From an uncultured Christensenella sp. (GTDB lineage Bacteria > Bacillota > Clostridia > Christensenellales > UBA3700), in contig CASDWJ010000020.1 in NCBI GenBank assembly GCA_949284695.1, positions 62,001 to 126,000 on the forward strand: a stretch of 64,000 bases of DNA, given 5' to 3'. The notes under the pieces were generated by a model. That model was not told where the DNA came from, did not search any database, and was given only the letters and a program-made list of their open reading frames with translations. Shown piece by piece: positions 37,184 through 45,728 of the stretch (the first letter of the stretch is position 1; the number at the start of each line of letters is the position of its first letter). The position numbers and the translations under genes are program-made.

Positions 37184-37210
37184 CAAAAAAACCGCCTGCA
37201 TCGCAAGCGG
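37184..37210 (-). terminator. Terminator after nrdR
   Basis: CCGCTTGC pairs with GCAGGCGG (one G-T) around GAT, followed by TTTTTTTG on the minus strand, about 20 bp beyond the nrdR stop. Confidence 0.85.
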
Positions 37211-37231
37211 AAATTTTCTTTTGTTAAAGGA

Positions 37232-37714
37232 TTATTTGTTGCCGCCTCCCTTGGGAGCGTTCTTGTTTTTGAGTATCTCGTTGATCTCCCCGAGCCAGGA
37301 ATTTATGTCCTTGAACTGTCTGTGCACCGCGGCAAATCTGACGTACGCCACGTCGTCTATCTCCTTGAGCCCGTCCATGACGAGATCGCCGATATAGTCC
37401 GACGTCACTTCCTGTTCAAGCCCGTTGGCGAGCTTTTTCTCGATGTCGGACACGAGTTTGTCTATCTGCTGCATGCTGACCGGTCTCTTGTCGCACGCCT
37501 TGAGAATGCCGTTCTTGAGTTTGGCGGCGGAGAACGTCTGCCTGCAACCAGACTTCTTTATCACCATTATCGGCGTGGTCTCTATCGTCTCGTAAGTCGT
37601 AAAGCGTTTGCCGCACGCGACGCACTCTCTCCTGCGCCTTATCGACGTGCCGTCCTCGTTGAGTCTGCTGTCTATGACCTTGCTGTCCATACAGCCGCAA
37701 TATACGCATTTCAT
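37232..37714 (-). CDS. nrdR: Transcriptional repressor NrdR
   Basis: A 160-residue zinc-ribbon and ATP-cone regulator of ribonucleotide reductase genes. The ribbon MKCVYCGCMDSKVIDSR pairs with ECVACGKRFTT; the ATP-cone begins VIKKSGCRQTFSAAKL. I chose ATG 37712-37714 with GGAGG upstream; the longer frame has no site and a non-family N terminus. It sits alone between ylmC and sigK with its own promoter and terminator. Confidence 0.96.
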   Translation of the reverse strand: MKCVYCGCMDSKVIDSRLNEDGTSIRRRRECVACGKRFTTYETIETTPIMVIKKSGCRQTFSAAKLKNGILKACDKRPVSMQQIDKLVSDIEKKLANGLEQEVTSDYIGDLVMDGLKEIDDVAYVRFAAVHRQFKDINSWLGEINEILKNKNAPKGGGNK

Positions 37715-37739
37715 TGTCGCAACCTCCGAATCTGACTTA

Positions 37740-37768
37740 ATTATACAACATATCGTTGCAAAAGTCCA
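37740..37768 (-). promoter_or_regulatory. nrdR promoter
   Basis: TGGACT (37763-37768), a 17-bp spacer and TATAAT (37740-37745). An imperfect palindrome, CAACGATATGTTG, fills the spacer next to the -10 and could be a regulator site, but it is not a clear NrdR box. Confidence 0.6.
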
Positions 37769-37981
37769 GCGCTTGCACAAAATAGCGGCATCGTATGACA
37801 TTGTCTAAAATCGTCAGAGAAAGAATTTCCGTCCTTGACCTCCGCAACATTAAAAGTAAAACCCGATATCTGTCTCACGTCGGGAACAATTGTATTGCGT
37901 AAAAACGGATATATCGTGTCCGACGGCGCGACGACATACCCGAAAAACAGCTTCGCGGCTCTTTTCCGTAATCGGGACACG

Positions 37982-38257
37982 TCAGCAATCGCACTTGACG
38001 GGAGGAGGCGGAGCTTCGTGCGAAAGCTCTACGAGAATTGCGTCCTCACCTATTCTGACGATACAACGCCAGGGCACGAAAATGCTGTCCGAACAGGTTA
38101 TGTTCTTCAAAAACTTTTTTTCGCCCGGCACTATTATACCCGTGATCTTGCCCGCGGGCGTGAACGCGATGTCAAGAAGCCTTCCCAGTCTCTTGCCGTC
38201 CACGACGTTGACCACCTCTTTTTCTTTAAGTTCGCAAAAAGTAAGATCGCTCAACAT
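37982..38257 (-). CDS. ylmC: YlmC/YmxH family sporulation protein (PRC-barrel)
   Basis: A 91-residue protein: MLSDLTFCELKEKEVVNVVD, GKRLGRLLDIAFTP and the pattern GKITGIIVPGEKKF, the YlmC/YmxH hallmark. Function is not established; members are linked to sporulation and sit near sigE/sigG, as here. Its ribosome-binding site is buried in a stable hairpin (38265-38286). The tail ends PPPPVKCDC. Confidence 0.88.
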   Translation of the reverse strand: MLSDLTFCELKEKEVVNVVDGKRLGRLLDIAFTPAGKITGIIVPGEKKFLKNITCSDSIFVPWRCIVRIGEDAILVELSHEAPPPPVKCDC

Positions 38258-38264
38258 AACAACA

Positions 38265-38286
38265 CCTCCCGATAATCTACGGGAGG
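38265..38286 (-). promoter_or_regulatory. Hairpin enclosing the ylmC ribosome-binding site
   Basis: CCTCCCG pairs perfectly with CGGGAGG around an 8-nt loop. The 3' arm is the GGGAGG ribosome-binding site, 7-8 nt before the ylmC ATG. No T-tract follows, so a translational control element is more likely than a terminator. Confidence 0.6.
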
Positions 38287-38331
38287 CGTCGCCAAATTAT
38301 GACAAATTTCGCACAAAAGCGAAAATTTATA

Positions 38332-39096
38332 TCAAAAATACGCTTTCATTTTAGACAGTGCGTTCTTTTCCAGCCTGCTGACCTGAGCCTGCGAGATATT
38401 TATCTGCGAGGATATCTCAGTCTGAGTCTTGCCGTAAAAATATCTGAGGACGAGCACTCTCCTTTCCTTCTCGGGAAGCGCCGCGATAGCGTCCGAAATG
38501 CTGATGCTGTCCGTCCAGCGTTCTTCGGTATTCTTGCCGTCGCCTATCTGTTCTTCGAGCATCATGCCTTCTTCGCCGTCGTTGTAGACGGGCTCCTGCA
38601 AATAGACGGGCTCGCTTACCGCGTCGAGCGCGCAGACCACTTCTTTTACGGGCAGATCTATCTCCTCGGCGATCTCGACCGCCGTCGGTACTGTCTGCCG
38701 CGAGCGTTCGATCTCCTCTTTTGCCTTGAGCACCTTGTATGCGGTATCTCTGAGACTTCTGCTAACTTTTATGCCCGTGCTGTCCTTGAGGAAGCGCCTG
38801 ATCTCGCCTATTATCATAGGTACGGCATAGGTCGAAAATCTGACGTTGAATCTGCTCTCGAAGTTGTCTATAGCCTTCATGAGTCCGACCATTCCGACCT
38901 GAAAGAGATCGTCGGAATTGCCTTTGTTGCCGAATCTGTGGACGATAGACAGCACGAGTCTTATGTTTGCCCTGGCAAGCTCGTCTCTCGCCGCATTGTC
39001 ACCTTTTTTGATACGTGCGATCAGTGCGTCGCACTGTTCTTTGCTCAGTTTTGGCAGCGCGTTTGTATCCACGCCGCATATCACTACTTTGTGCAC
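38332..39096 (-). CDS. sigG: RNA polymerase sigma factor SigG (late forespore)
   Basis: Forespore sigma factor. HKVVICGVDTNALPKLS is the SigG N-terminal signature. Region 2 has ANIRLVLSIVHRFGNKGN and DLFQVGMVGLMKAIDNF; region 4 has NISQAQVSRLEKNALSKM. I place the start at GTG 39096, eight bases after GGAGG; an ATG at 39120 would lie upstream of that site. It follows sigE in the classic spoIIGA-sigE-sigG order. I could not find a convincing sigma-F or sigma-G promoter in the 127-bp gap. Confidence 0.93.
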   Translation of the reverse strand: MHKVVICGVDTNALPKLSKEQCDALIARIKKGDNAARDELARANIRLVLSIVHRFGNKGNSDDLFQVGMVGLMKAIDNFESRFNVRFSTYAVPMIIGEIRRFLKDSTGIKVSRSLRDTAYKVLKAKEEIERSRQTVPTAVEIAEEIDLPVKEVVCALDAVSEPVYLQEPVYNDGEEGMMLEEQIGDGKNTEERWTDSISISDAIAALPEKERRVLVLRYFYGKTQTEISSQINISQAQVSRLEKNALSKMKAYF

Positions 39097-39153
39097 CGTA
39101 TTCACCTCCGTATGTAACATTGTGAACGCGGAACACTTCAGGCTTAAAATTTT

Positions 39154-39190
39154 AACGCAAAAAACGTCGCTGTTTGTCGGATTTTGCGTT
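39154..39190 (-). other. Inverted repeat between sigE and sigG
   Basis: AACGCAAAA and TTTTGCGTT form a perfect nine-pair stem around a 19-nt loop; AAAATTTT follows on the minus strand. It may be a weak terminator separating sigE from sigG. Confidence 0.45.
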
Positions 39191-39223
39191 TTTGTATGCT
39201 TATTATTTACCCGTTTTGCGCAA

Positions 39224-39934
39224 TTATACGCTTTTGGTCAGCTCTTTTTTCAACTTTTTCATCACTTTCTTTTCAAGACGCGATATGTAAGACTGCGATA
39301 TTCCCATAAGATCGGCGATCTCTTTCTGCGTCTTTTTCTGAGCGCCGAGAAGTCCGAATCTGAGACGCACGATCTGCCTTTCGCGCGGCGGCAGACGTTT
39401 GAAGGTCGCGATGAGTATATCCTTTTCCTCGTCGTTTTCCACGTCCTTGCAGGTCACGTCGCTGTCTGTCCCGAGCACGTCCGAAAGCAACAACACGTTG
39501 CCTTCCCAGTCGACGTTGAGCGGCTCGTCGAGCGACATCTCTCCCTTTGTCCTGACGACTTTTCTCAGGTGCATGAGTATCTCGTTTTCTATACATCTGC
39601 TCGCGTAAGTTGCAAGTTTTATCTGCTTGCTTCCGTCGAACGAATTGATCGCCTTTATCAGTCCGATCGTACCCACGCTGATCAGATCGTCTATATCAAC
39701 GTTGGAACTTTCGAACTTTTTGGCTATATACACTACAAGTCTCAGATTGTGCTCGATGAGCTTTTCTCTCGCCTCTTTGTCGCCCGCCGCAAGTTTCCCG
39801 ACAGCCTCTTTTTCCTCGTCTGCGGACAGAGGCGCGGGCAGAGTTTCACCGCCGTTGAGGTAGTCGACCCCGTCGTCGTTTTTAAGCGGACTTGAAAACA
39901 GTCTGATCAGAAATCCTATTAGTTTTTTAAGCAT
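39224..39934 (-). CDS. sigE: RNA polymerase sigma factor SigE (early mother-cell)
   Basis: A 236-residue sigma factor with a pro-sequence of about 28 residues (MLKKLIGFLIRLF, then LKNDDGVDYLNGGETLPAPLS) that SpoIIGA removes. Region 2 has NLRLVVYIAKKFES and DLISVGTIGLIKAINSFDG; region 4 has LMGISQSYISRLEKKVMK. The start is ATG 39934 with TAGGAGGAATT before it, directly after spoIIGA. It drives early mother-cell genes, probably including spoIIIA and sigK in this window. Confidence 0.96.
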   Translation of the reverse strand: MLKKLIGFLIRLFSSPLKNDDGVDYLNGGETLPAPLSADEEKEAVGKLAAGDKEAREKLIEHNLRLVVYIAKKFESSNVDIDDLISVGTIGLIKAINSFDGSKQIKLATYASRCIENEILMHLRKVVRTKGEMSLDEPLNVDWEGNVLLLSDVLGTDSDVTCKDVENDEEKDILIATFKRLPPRERQIVRLRFGLLGAQKKTQKEIADLMGISQSYISRLEKKVMKKLKKELTKSV

Positions 39935-39942
39935 AATTCCTC

Positions 39943-40725
39943 CTAAAGATCGCAGTTGAGAAGCAGAGAAAAACCCTTGAAATCCCTCTCTCCTATGCCT
40001 ATTATCACGTTGTCGAACTCTTTTTCTCCGTCGCCGTCGCTGACGAACAGCTTGTCTGCAACGAATCCGCGGATACACTTGCTCCCGGTCACGGTAGAGA
40101 GCTTTATCGCGTCGATCATGCGCGCCTTGTCGAGATCGGGTATGCTTTCGGCAAAATCCGCGCCCGATACCACGACGGGATAAACGCCCTTGTAATACAG
40201 TCTGTTCCCGCTGTCCCAGTATCCCTTGCACTCGACGCATTTACCCGCGACTTCGAGCCTTACGTCTGCGGTATATTTCTTCTCTCTGCGAGCGAGCGTG
40301 ACATAACCCGATATCTTTTTTGCAGCGATCACACAGATAATCGCGGCAACTGCGGCGACGGCGGGCGCGTACCCGTCGGGATTCGTTATCGCGACAAAAC
40401 CGTCGTTCGCGCCGAGAAGCGCTATGCATATCCCGCCCGCAAGACAAGTGTAAAGCAAGAAAAAAGCGAGGAATTTACAGTAGTTTTTTGCGCTTTTCAC
40501 TCCTGTGACGATAGCGGGCATGATCATTCCGAGCAATAATTTGGCAAGGAACAGCGCTTTTATCTCGACAAGCGGCATAATTACAGCAAACGCCGTGCCT
40601 GCGGCGGCAGAAATAACCGACCTGATTTTGCGGAATTTCTGCCTGAGCGTGACAGACGTCACGTACAACAACAGAAGGTTTACAGCCATGTTGTCTGCGA
40701 TCACATACTCTATGTATATTTGCAT
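39943..40725 (-). CDS. spoIIGA: Sporulation sigma-E processing peptidase SpoIIGA
   Basis: Membrane aspartic protease that activates pro-sigma-E. It has 260 residues with about five N-terminal membrane helices (residues 5-140) and a C-terminal protease domain containing GYWDSGNRL (catalytic Asp171) and the KCIRGFVADK and VIIGIGERDF segments. It is 8 bp upstream of sigE. There is no Shine-Dalgarno sequence before the ATG, and a -10-like TATATT ends 8 nt upstream. A perfect Spo0A box lies about 45 bp upstream. Confidence 0.94.
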   Translation of the reverse strand: MQIYIEYVIADNMAVNLLLLYVTSVTLRQKFRKIRSVISAAAGTAFAVIMPLVEIKALFLAKLLLGMIMPAIVTGVKSAKNYCKFLAFFLLYTCLAGGICIALLGANDGFVAITNPDGYAPAVAAVAAIICVIAAKKISGYVTLARREKKYTADVRLEVAGKCVECKGYWDSGNRLYYKGVYPVVVSGADFAESIPDLDKARMIDAIKLSTVTGSKCIRGFVADKLFVSDGDGEKEFDNVIIGIGERDFKGFSLLLNCDL

Positions 40726-40733
40726 AACCCGAT

Positions 40734-40775
40734 AATATATCCGCGGGCGCGCGCAAAATTTCTTTCCTTGTCGAA
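40734..40775 (-). promoter_or_regulatory. spoIIGA promoter with a Spo0A box
   Basis: A perfect TGTCGAA (plus strand, 40769-40775) matches the Spo0A box. The -10-like TATATT is at 40734-40739, with no good -35, as expected of a Spo0A-activated promoter. The box falls near -42 to -48 relative to the predicted start. Confidence 0.65.
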
Positions 40776-40796
40776 AATTTTCAAATAAATTTTTAA

Positions 40797-40831
40797 GACA
40801 AAAAAAATATCTCCCCGTTGCCGAGGAGATA
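40797..40831 (-). terminator. Terminator after ftsZ
   Basis: TATCTCCTCG pairs with CGGGGAGATA (one G-T) around a GCAA tetraloop, followed by TTTTTTTTG on the minus strand. Confidence 0.92.
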
Positions 40832-40862
40832 CGATAGATGAATATTCTTGTCTTTGCCGCGG

Positions 40863-42431
40863 TTATTTCTTCTTGCGGAATACCCTGAGGAACGCGGGGA
40901 GCTTGTCCTCGTCCTCATCGTCGGCAGGCGCGTAAGAGCCGGCGTCTCTCTGCGAAGTATAGCCGCCGTTTCTCGGGTCGTTGTATCTCGCGCCCCTGTC
41001 TGCGGGATAATCCGCGCTTGCGGGTCTGCCGTAATCGGAAGCCGTCGTTCTGCCGTAATCGCCTGAAGCCGGTCTGCCGTAGTCAGCGCCGCCCGTCCTG
41101 CCGTAATCGCCGGAAGCGGGTCTGCCGTAATCAGCATTAGAACCGCGTCCGTCACGATAAGGAGCTCCCGCGCCGCTCTGGGGAGCGCGACCGTCGCTGT
41201 AACCGTAATCGTAAGGCTGATCGTCTCTCGACGCGGGACGTTCTCTCCTCTCGGCATACGGGTCGGATCTCCTGTCGCGGTCGTCGTAAGGATCGTAACG
41301 GCGTGCGCCGTCGGATTTTCTGTCGGGATAGGGAGCGTAACCGCCTTTCCTGTCCTCGTCCATATCGTCGTATTTATCCTTCTTGCGGCTGTCGGTCAGA
41401 CGTTTGATCGCGTTGTCCATTGCAGAAGACGAACGCGACTGCGCGCCTGCACCTCTCCTCTGAGAGTAACCCGAAGCGGAATCGTCGCTCGGAGCGCTGA
41501 AGCCGGTCGCGATCAGAGTGACCTGCACCTTGTTTTCGAGATTTTCGTCAAATCCCGTACCGAAAATGATGTTCGCCGCGGGGTCTACGATGTCCTCAAC
41601 GAGTTTGCTCGCGTCGGCGACTTCGTCGAGAGCCATATCCTTGCCGCCGAGAACGTGAAGTATCACGCCGCTCGCGCCTTCGATGTTCGTCTCGAGAAGC
41701 GGGCTTTCGACCGCGTTTCTGACCGCTTCGATAGCCTTGTCTGGACCTTCGCCGATACCTATGCCCATATGCGCGAGACCTTTTTTTCTCATGATCGCGC
41801 TGATATCCGCAAAGTCGAGATTGATGACCGTGGGTTTGACGATGAGCTCGCTTATGCTCTGTATCGCCTGTTTGAGCACTTCGTCAGCCTTGATGAAGGA
41901 CTCGAGCATCGCGGTGCCCTTGGGGAGCACTTCGAGAAGTTTTTCGTTGGGGATGACGAGCAAAGTGTCGACGTTACCGCGCAGATTCTCAATGCCCTGT
42001 ATCGCGTTGTGCATACGTCTCTTGCCTTCAAACGCGAACGGCTTCGTCACCACCGCCACGGTGAGTATGCCCAGTTCTTTGGACAGAGCCGCAATGACGG
42101 GTGCCGCGCCGGTGCCGGTACCGCCGCCCATACCTGCGGTGATAAACAGAAGGTCGACGTCCTTGAGCAGAGCGCGAAGCTCCTCTCTCGACTCCTCCGC
42201 CGCCTTTTCGCCCACGTTGGGATCGGCTCCTGCGCCGAGACCTCCCGTGAGTTTTGCGCCTATCTGCACTTTGGTCGTCGCGTTGGACAACGTCAGCGCC
42301 TGACAATCGGTATTCACCGCCACGAATTCCGCGCTGGTGATACCTGCCGCTATCATACGGTTGACGGCGTTGTTACCGCCTCCGCCTACGCCTATTACCT
42401 TGATCTTAGCTTTTCCGCTTCCGTCTGCCAT
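40863..42431 (-). CDS. ftsZ: Cell division protein FtsZ with a long repetitive linker
   Basis: Tubulin-like GTPase forming the Z ring. It has 522 residues, well above the usual 350-400. The core (1 to about 320) has GVGGGGNNAVNRM, the tubulin signature GMGGGTGTG at 100-108 and the T7 loop NLDFADI. The linker (about 325-505) is disordered, rich in Tyr, Arg, Asp and Gly, and includes repeats of DYGRPASGDYGRT. The C-terminal peptide KLPAFLRVFRKKK, which binds FtsA and others, is intact. It follows ftsA by 5 bp and is closed by a strong terminator. Confidence 0.97.
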   Translation of the reverse strand: MADGSGKAKIKVIGVGGGGNNAVNRMIAAGITSAEFVAVNTDCQALTLSNATTKVQIGAKLTGGLGAGADPNVGEKAAEESREELRALLKDVDLLFITAGMGGGTGTGAAPVIAALSKELGILTVAVVTKPFAFEGKRRMHNAIQGIENLRGNVDTLLVIPNEKLLEVLPKGTAMLESFIKADEVLKQAIQSISELIVKPTVINLDFADISAIMRKKGLAHMGIGIGEGPDKAIEAVRNAVESPLLETNIEGASGVILHVLGGKDMALDEVADASKLVEDIVDPAANIIFGTGFDENLENKVQVTLIATGFSAPSDDSASGYSQRRGAGAQSRSSSAMDNAIKRLTDSRKKDKYDDMDEDRKGGYAPYPDRKSDGARRYDPYDDRDRRSDPYAERRERPASRDDQPYDYGYSDGRAPQSGAGAPYRDGRGSNADYGRPASGDYGRTGGADYGRPASGDYGRTTASDYGRPASADYPADRGARYNDPRNGGYTSQRDAGSYAPADDEDEDKLPAFLRVFRKKK

Positions 42432-42436
42432 AATTC

Positions 42437-43582
42437 TTACCTCCGAAATCTGTCCAGTAGTCTTTTTAATATACTTTTGCTTTTTTCCAGCTTGTCCGCC
42501 ACGTCGAACGTACCGAACACGGACGAAAAATAGCTTTTGCCGTATGTGGGCACGTCGGGGACGACCGTCTCCAGTCTCATGCCGAGCTGTCTCGAAATAT
42601 ATGCCGCCGCGCCTTTGAGTCCCGAGATCCCACCGCCCGTCAGATATACTACGTCGGTCGAGAAATTGGGGTTTTCGGCAAGACAGCGCGAGACGAAATC
42701 CACAAAATCGTCCAGCCTTGCCTGTATGATGCGGTTCACGCCGAAGCTGTTGAACTGTTGCGGCTTGCCGTCAACGATCACGTTGTAACAGCTCCCGTTG
42801 TCCGACTCTATATACAAATTCGCCTTGCCGATCAGCGTGCACGCGCTCGCGTAAGGTATGTCGAGCACCTGATAGAGGTCTCCCGCCAGATTGGCGCCGC
42901 CTACCGACCTGCTCGCCGCGCTCTCCAGTCCCTCTCCTCTGACTATGCCGAAAGAGGTGTTGGAAAACCCGATATCGCAGACAGCCGCGCCCTGCTCTCT
43001 GACGTCGGAAGGCAGAAGCTGAACGCATGTCGCCCAGAAAGACGAAATATAGCTCACGCTCTTTGCGCCTATCGCAGAAGCGACTTTTTTTATCGTGTCG
43101 CAAAACTTTCTCGCGCAAAGAATGTATGTGAGATCTGCGTCGATATATGTGGCGGTCTCTCCCATGGGATTGACGCACCTGAACTTGTTGTCAAGCGTAA
43201 ACCCGCGCGCACTGCAGTTGATCGGAACGTAATCTGGATCACCGTCGAAGATATTGCCTCTCGCATACAGTTCGTCGAGAACGTCGTCGGTTATCGTGCG
43301 GAAAGAACGGTAAGCGTTTTTCACCTGATTGTTCCTGACCTTGAGGAACTCCGTGGGCACGCCGACGTACAGTTTGCCGATTTTGCCGCGGTAACCGCTC
43401 TCGGCAATAGTCTGTCTTACGCTCTCCTCGAGCGCATCGGGATCGAGAAATTCGCCTTTATAATACCCGTCATACTCGCATGACGCGATATTCTTGACGT
43501 TATAAACGCCTGAATCCGACTTGTTCCCGACCAGAAAAACCAGCTTTCCCGAGCCGACGTCGAGCAAAAACACTTCGTTCAT
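42437..43582 (-). CDS. ftsA: FtsA-type cell division ATPase
   Basis: A 381-residue actin-fold protein next to ftsZ. LLDVGSGKLVFLVG (phosphate 1), AAVCDIGFSNTSFGIV (phosphate 2) and VVYLTGGGISGLKG (adenosine) are the actin-family segments. The C-terminal SKSILKRLLDRFRR is a candidate amphipathic membrane helix, as in FtsA. Sequence similarity to classical FtsA is modest and PilM-like relatives exist, but position favours FtsA. The promoter is full consensus, with the predicted start at the A of the ATG. Confidence 0.85.
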   Translation of the reverse strand: MNEVFLLDVGSGKLVFLVGNKSDSGVYNVKNIASCEYDGYYKGEFLDPDALEESVRQTIAESGYRGKIGKLYVGVPTEFLKVRNNQVKNAYRSFRTITDDVLDELYARGNIFDGDPDYVPINCSARGFTLDNKFRCVNPMGETATYIDADLTYILCARKFCDTIKKVASAIGAKSVSYISSFWATCVQLLPSDVREQGAAVCDIGFSNTSFGIVRGEGLESAASRSVGGANLAGDLYQVLDIPYASACTLIGKANLYIESDNGSCYNVIVDGKPQQFNSFGVNRIIQARLDDFVDFVSRCLAENPNFSTDVVYLTGGGISGLKGAAAYISRQLGMRLETVVPDVPTYGKSYFSSVFGTFDVADKLEKSKSILKRLLDRFRR

Positions 43583-43588
43583 ATAATT

Positions 43589-43617
43589 ATTATAATAAAA
43601 GTATTAAATTATGTCAA
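43589..43617 (-). promoter_or_regulatory. ftsA-ftsZ promoter, full consensus, leaderless
   Basis: TTGACA (43612-43617), a 17-bp spacer, TATAAT (43589-43594), then only six bases (AATTAT) to the ATG. The expected +1 is the A of the ftsA start codon, and no Shine-Dalgarno sequence is present. Confidence 0.82.
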
Positions 43618-43678
43618 CAGTATTGGTAATAAAAAATACAGAAATTTACGCAAAAATAATAACGGCTCGGCGCAAAAT

Positions 43679-44443
43679 TCACGCCACGTCCGTCTCCGAC
43701 CAAGCCCAGCCTATGTCGGCAAGATAAATGTATCCGCCCCTTCTCTGGTCCTCGCTCGTCAGCGTATTGTAATAGGTATATGCTCCCACGAACATATCGT
43801 CGGCATCTTCCACGTTCCTGAGCACGAAAGTCACGCCCGTATTGGTCGTCACGTATACCCTCGTCTGCCCGTATCTTACGTCTTTGACGAAGGAAGTAAA
43901 TCTGCTCTCGACGAAACTCACCTTTTTCGCGCCCTCCACAATGCCTTTGAGCCATGCGGATTTTTCGGTTACAAAGCTGCCGACGGACTCCTCGTCACCC
44001 GCCAAAGTGAAATTGCTGATCGTAGTCAGACCCGCCGTGCCGTCGACGGGAACTACGTCGAGTATCTTGAGATCGCCGTCTACTACGGCATACTTTGTCT
44101 CTCCGTTGCCCGACGGCTCGAGCGCGATCGCCATAAGCGGAGTGCGCTCTGCGATATATATGACGACTTTGTTGGGGAATTTTCTCTCGATGTCGACGAC
44201 CTGCAACGTCGGATTGGCTTTTTCTACCGAGGCGGTGGCGGCGCTTTCGTCGATCGCGAAAATGCTGTCGCCTTTGGATATGCCGCTCTGCAGAATTATC
44301 GCGTTGACGGTCCCGTCGTCGAGCGCGAGGTTGCCCGCCGTCCTGACTTCTACCGATCCCGTCAGAAACATCACGCAACACACCACGATAACGACGACTG
44401 CCACCGCAACTGCTATAAAAATGCCCAAAAGTCTTTTGTTCAT
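43679..44443 (-). CDS. ftsQ: Cell division protein FtsQ / DivIB
   Basis: A 254-residue bitopic protein: membrane helix at about 7-28, then a POTRA-type segment (about 30-100: EVRTAGNLALDDGTVNAIIL, KFPNKVVIYIAERTPLM) and an FtsQ beta domain. It scaffolds septal peptidoglycan synthesis with FtsL and FtsB-type partners. I chose ATG 44443; the longer frame overlaps murA. It sits 2 bp after murA in the usual cluster position. Confidence 0.88.
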   Translation of the reverse strand: MNKRLLGIFIAVAVAVVVIVVCCVMFLTGSVEVRTAGNLALDDGTVNAIILQSGISKGDSIFAIDESAATASVEKANPTLQVVDIERKFPNKVVIYIAERTPLMAIALEPSGNGETKYAVVDGDLKILDVVPVDGTAGLTTISNFTLAGDEESVGSFVTEKSAWLKGIVEGAKKVSFVESRFTSFVKDVRYGQTRVYVTTNTGVTFVLRNVEDADDMFVGAYTYYNTLTSEDQRRGGYIYLADIGWAWSETDVA

Positions 44444-44445
44444 TG

Positions 44446-45696
44446 CTATATCCTTTTTATTTTCACTCCCAGAGGCGGGAGGATCTCTGCCAGATTTTCG
44501 TATCCCCTGTCTATATGGAAAACGTTGTCCACTACGGTCTCGCCCTGCGCGCACATACCCGCAAGCACGAGAGACGCTCCTCCCCTCAGATCTGTCGCGC
44601 CGACTTCGGCGCCCGTCAGAAAAGGCACTCCCCTGACCACCGCTGTACGTCCTTTGACGGTCACGTCCGCGCCCATCTTGAGCAGCTGCGACACAGTCTT
44701 GAACCTCGTCTCGAAAATATTCTCGACGATAACGCTCGTGCCGTCGCTTACAGTCTGAAGCGTGAGTATCTGAGTCTGCAGATCTGTCGGAAACCCGGGA
44801 TAATAAGTGGTCTCGACTTTGGGTATGCTCTCGCATCTCCCTTTGCAGATTATATTTATTTTATCACGCGCACACGAGATTTTGCAACTGCTTTTGGGCA
44901 ATTTGGCTATAAGCGAAGAAATATGTTCGGGATTCACGTTGTTCAGAGTGAGTTCTCCGCCGCACATCGCCGCACCGATCAGATAAGTTCCTGCGACAAT
45001 CCTGTCGGGTATCGGCGTATATTCCACGCCGGAAAGCCGCTTCACGCCGTCCACTCTTATCACTCCCGTGCCCGCGCCGCTTATCTTTGCGCCCGCCGCG
45101 TTGAGGAAGTTCTGCAGGTCGACGATCTCGGGCTCTTTGGCGCAATTTCTTATCACGCTGGTCCCTTCGAGAAAAACGCAGGTCATCATCAGGTTTTCGG
45201 TCGCGCCCACGCTCGGCAGATCGAGCATGACTTCGCTTGCGTGCGCCCGCGCGCTGTCGCAGTCGATATACCCGTGTTTTTCCACGATCTTCACGCCGAG
45301 TTCTCTCAATCCCGCGAGATGAATGTCTATCGGGCGCAGTCCTATGTCGCACCCGCCCGGGTATGCGACTTTTGCTTTTTTCAGCCTTGAAAGCAGGGGT
45401 CCGAGCAAAAAAACCGACGAGCGCAGTTCGCTTGCCAGCCCGCCGGGTATCTTTCCGCTCGATATACCCGTCCCGTCCACCGTCACGTCGTCTCCCTCTC
45501 TCGTTATCCCGCATCCGAGTTTTTCGAGTATCGCGCACATCGCGTTGACGTCGGCTATGTGCGGACAGTCGTGAAGGGTCACTTTTCCGTCGACGAGCAC
45601 GCACGCCGCGAGGAGCGTGAGTACCGAATTTTTTGCTCCTTTGATTGTAAGTTCGCCGCACAGGAATTCCCCTCCGCGGATTATGTATTTGCTCAT
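44446..45696 (-). CDS. murA: UDP-N-acetylglucosamine 1-carboxyvinyltransferase
   Basis: First committed step of peptidoglycan precursor synthesis. It has 416 residues: GAKNSVLTLLAA with K22 and N23, and YPGGCDIGLRPIDIH with the catalytic Cys116 that fosfomycin attacks. Near the C terminus is TDLRGGASLVLAGM. AAGGAG precedes the ATG. It lies between ftsW and ftsQ, where other Bacillota often have murG and murB. Confidence 0.97.
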   Translation of the reverse strand: MSKYIIRGGEFLCGELTIKGAKNSVLTLLAACVLVDGKVTLHDCPHIADVNAMCAILEKLGCGITREGDDVTVDGTGISSGKIPGGLASELRSSVFLLGPLLSRLKKAKVAYPGGCDIGLRPIDIHLAGLRELGVKIVEKHGYIDCDSARAHASEVMLDLPSVGATENLMMTCVFLEGTSVIRNCAKEPEIVDLQNFLNAAGAKISGAGTGVIRVDGVKRLSGVEYTPIPDRIVAGTYLIGAAMCGGELTLNNVNPEHISSLIAKLPKSSCKISCARDKINIICKGRCESIPKVETTYYPGFPTDLQTQILTLQTVSDGTSVIVENIFETRFKTVSQLLKMGADVTVKGRTAVVRGVPFLTGAEVGATDLRGGASLVLAGMCAQGETVVDNVFHIDRGYENLAEILPPLGVKIKRI

Positions 45697-45728
45697 CTTT
45701 CTCTCCTTACGCCGCGCGGCGTAATTTC

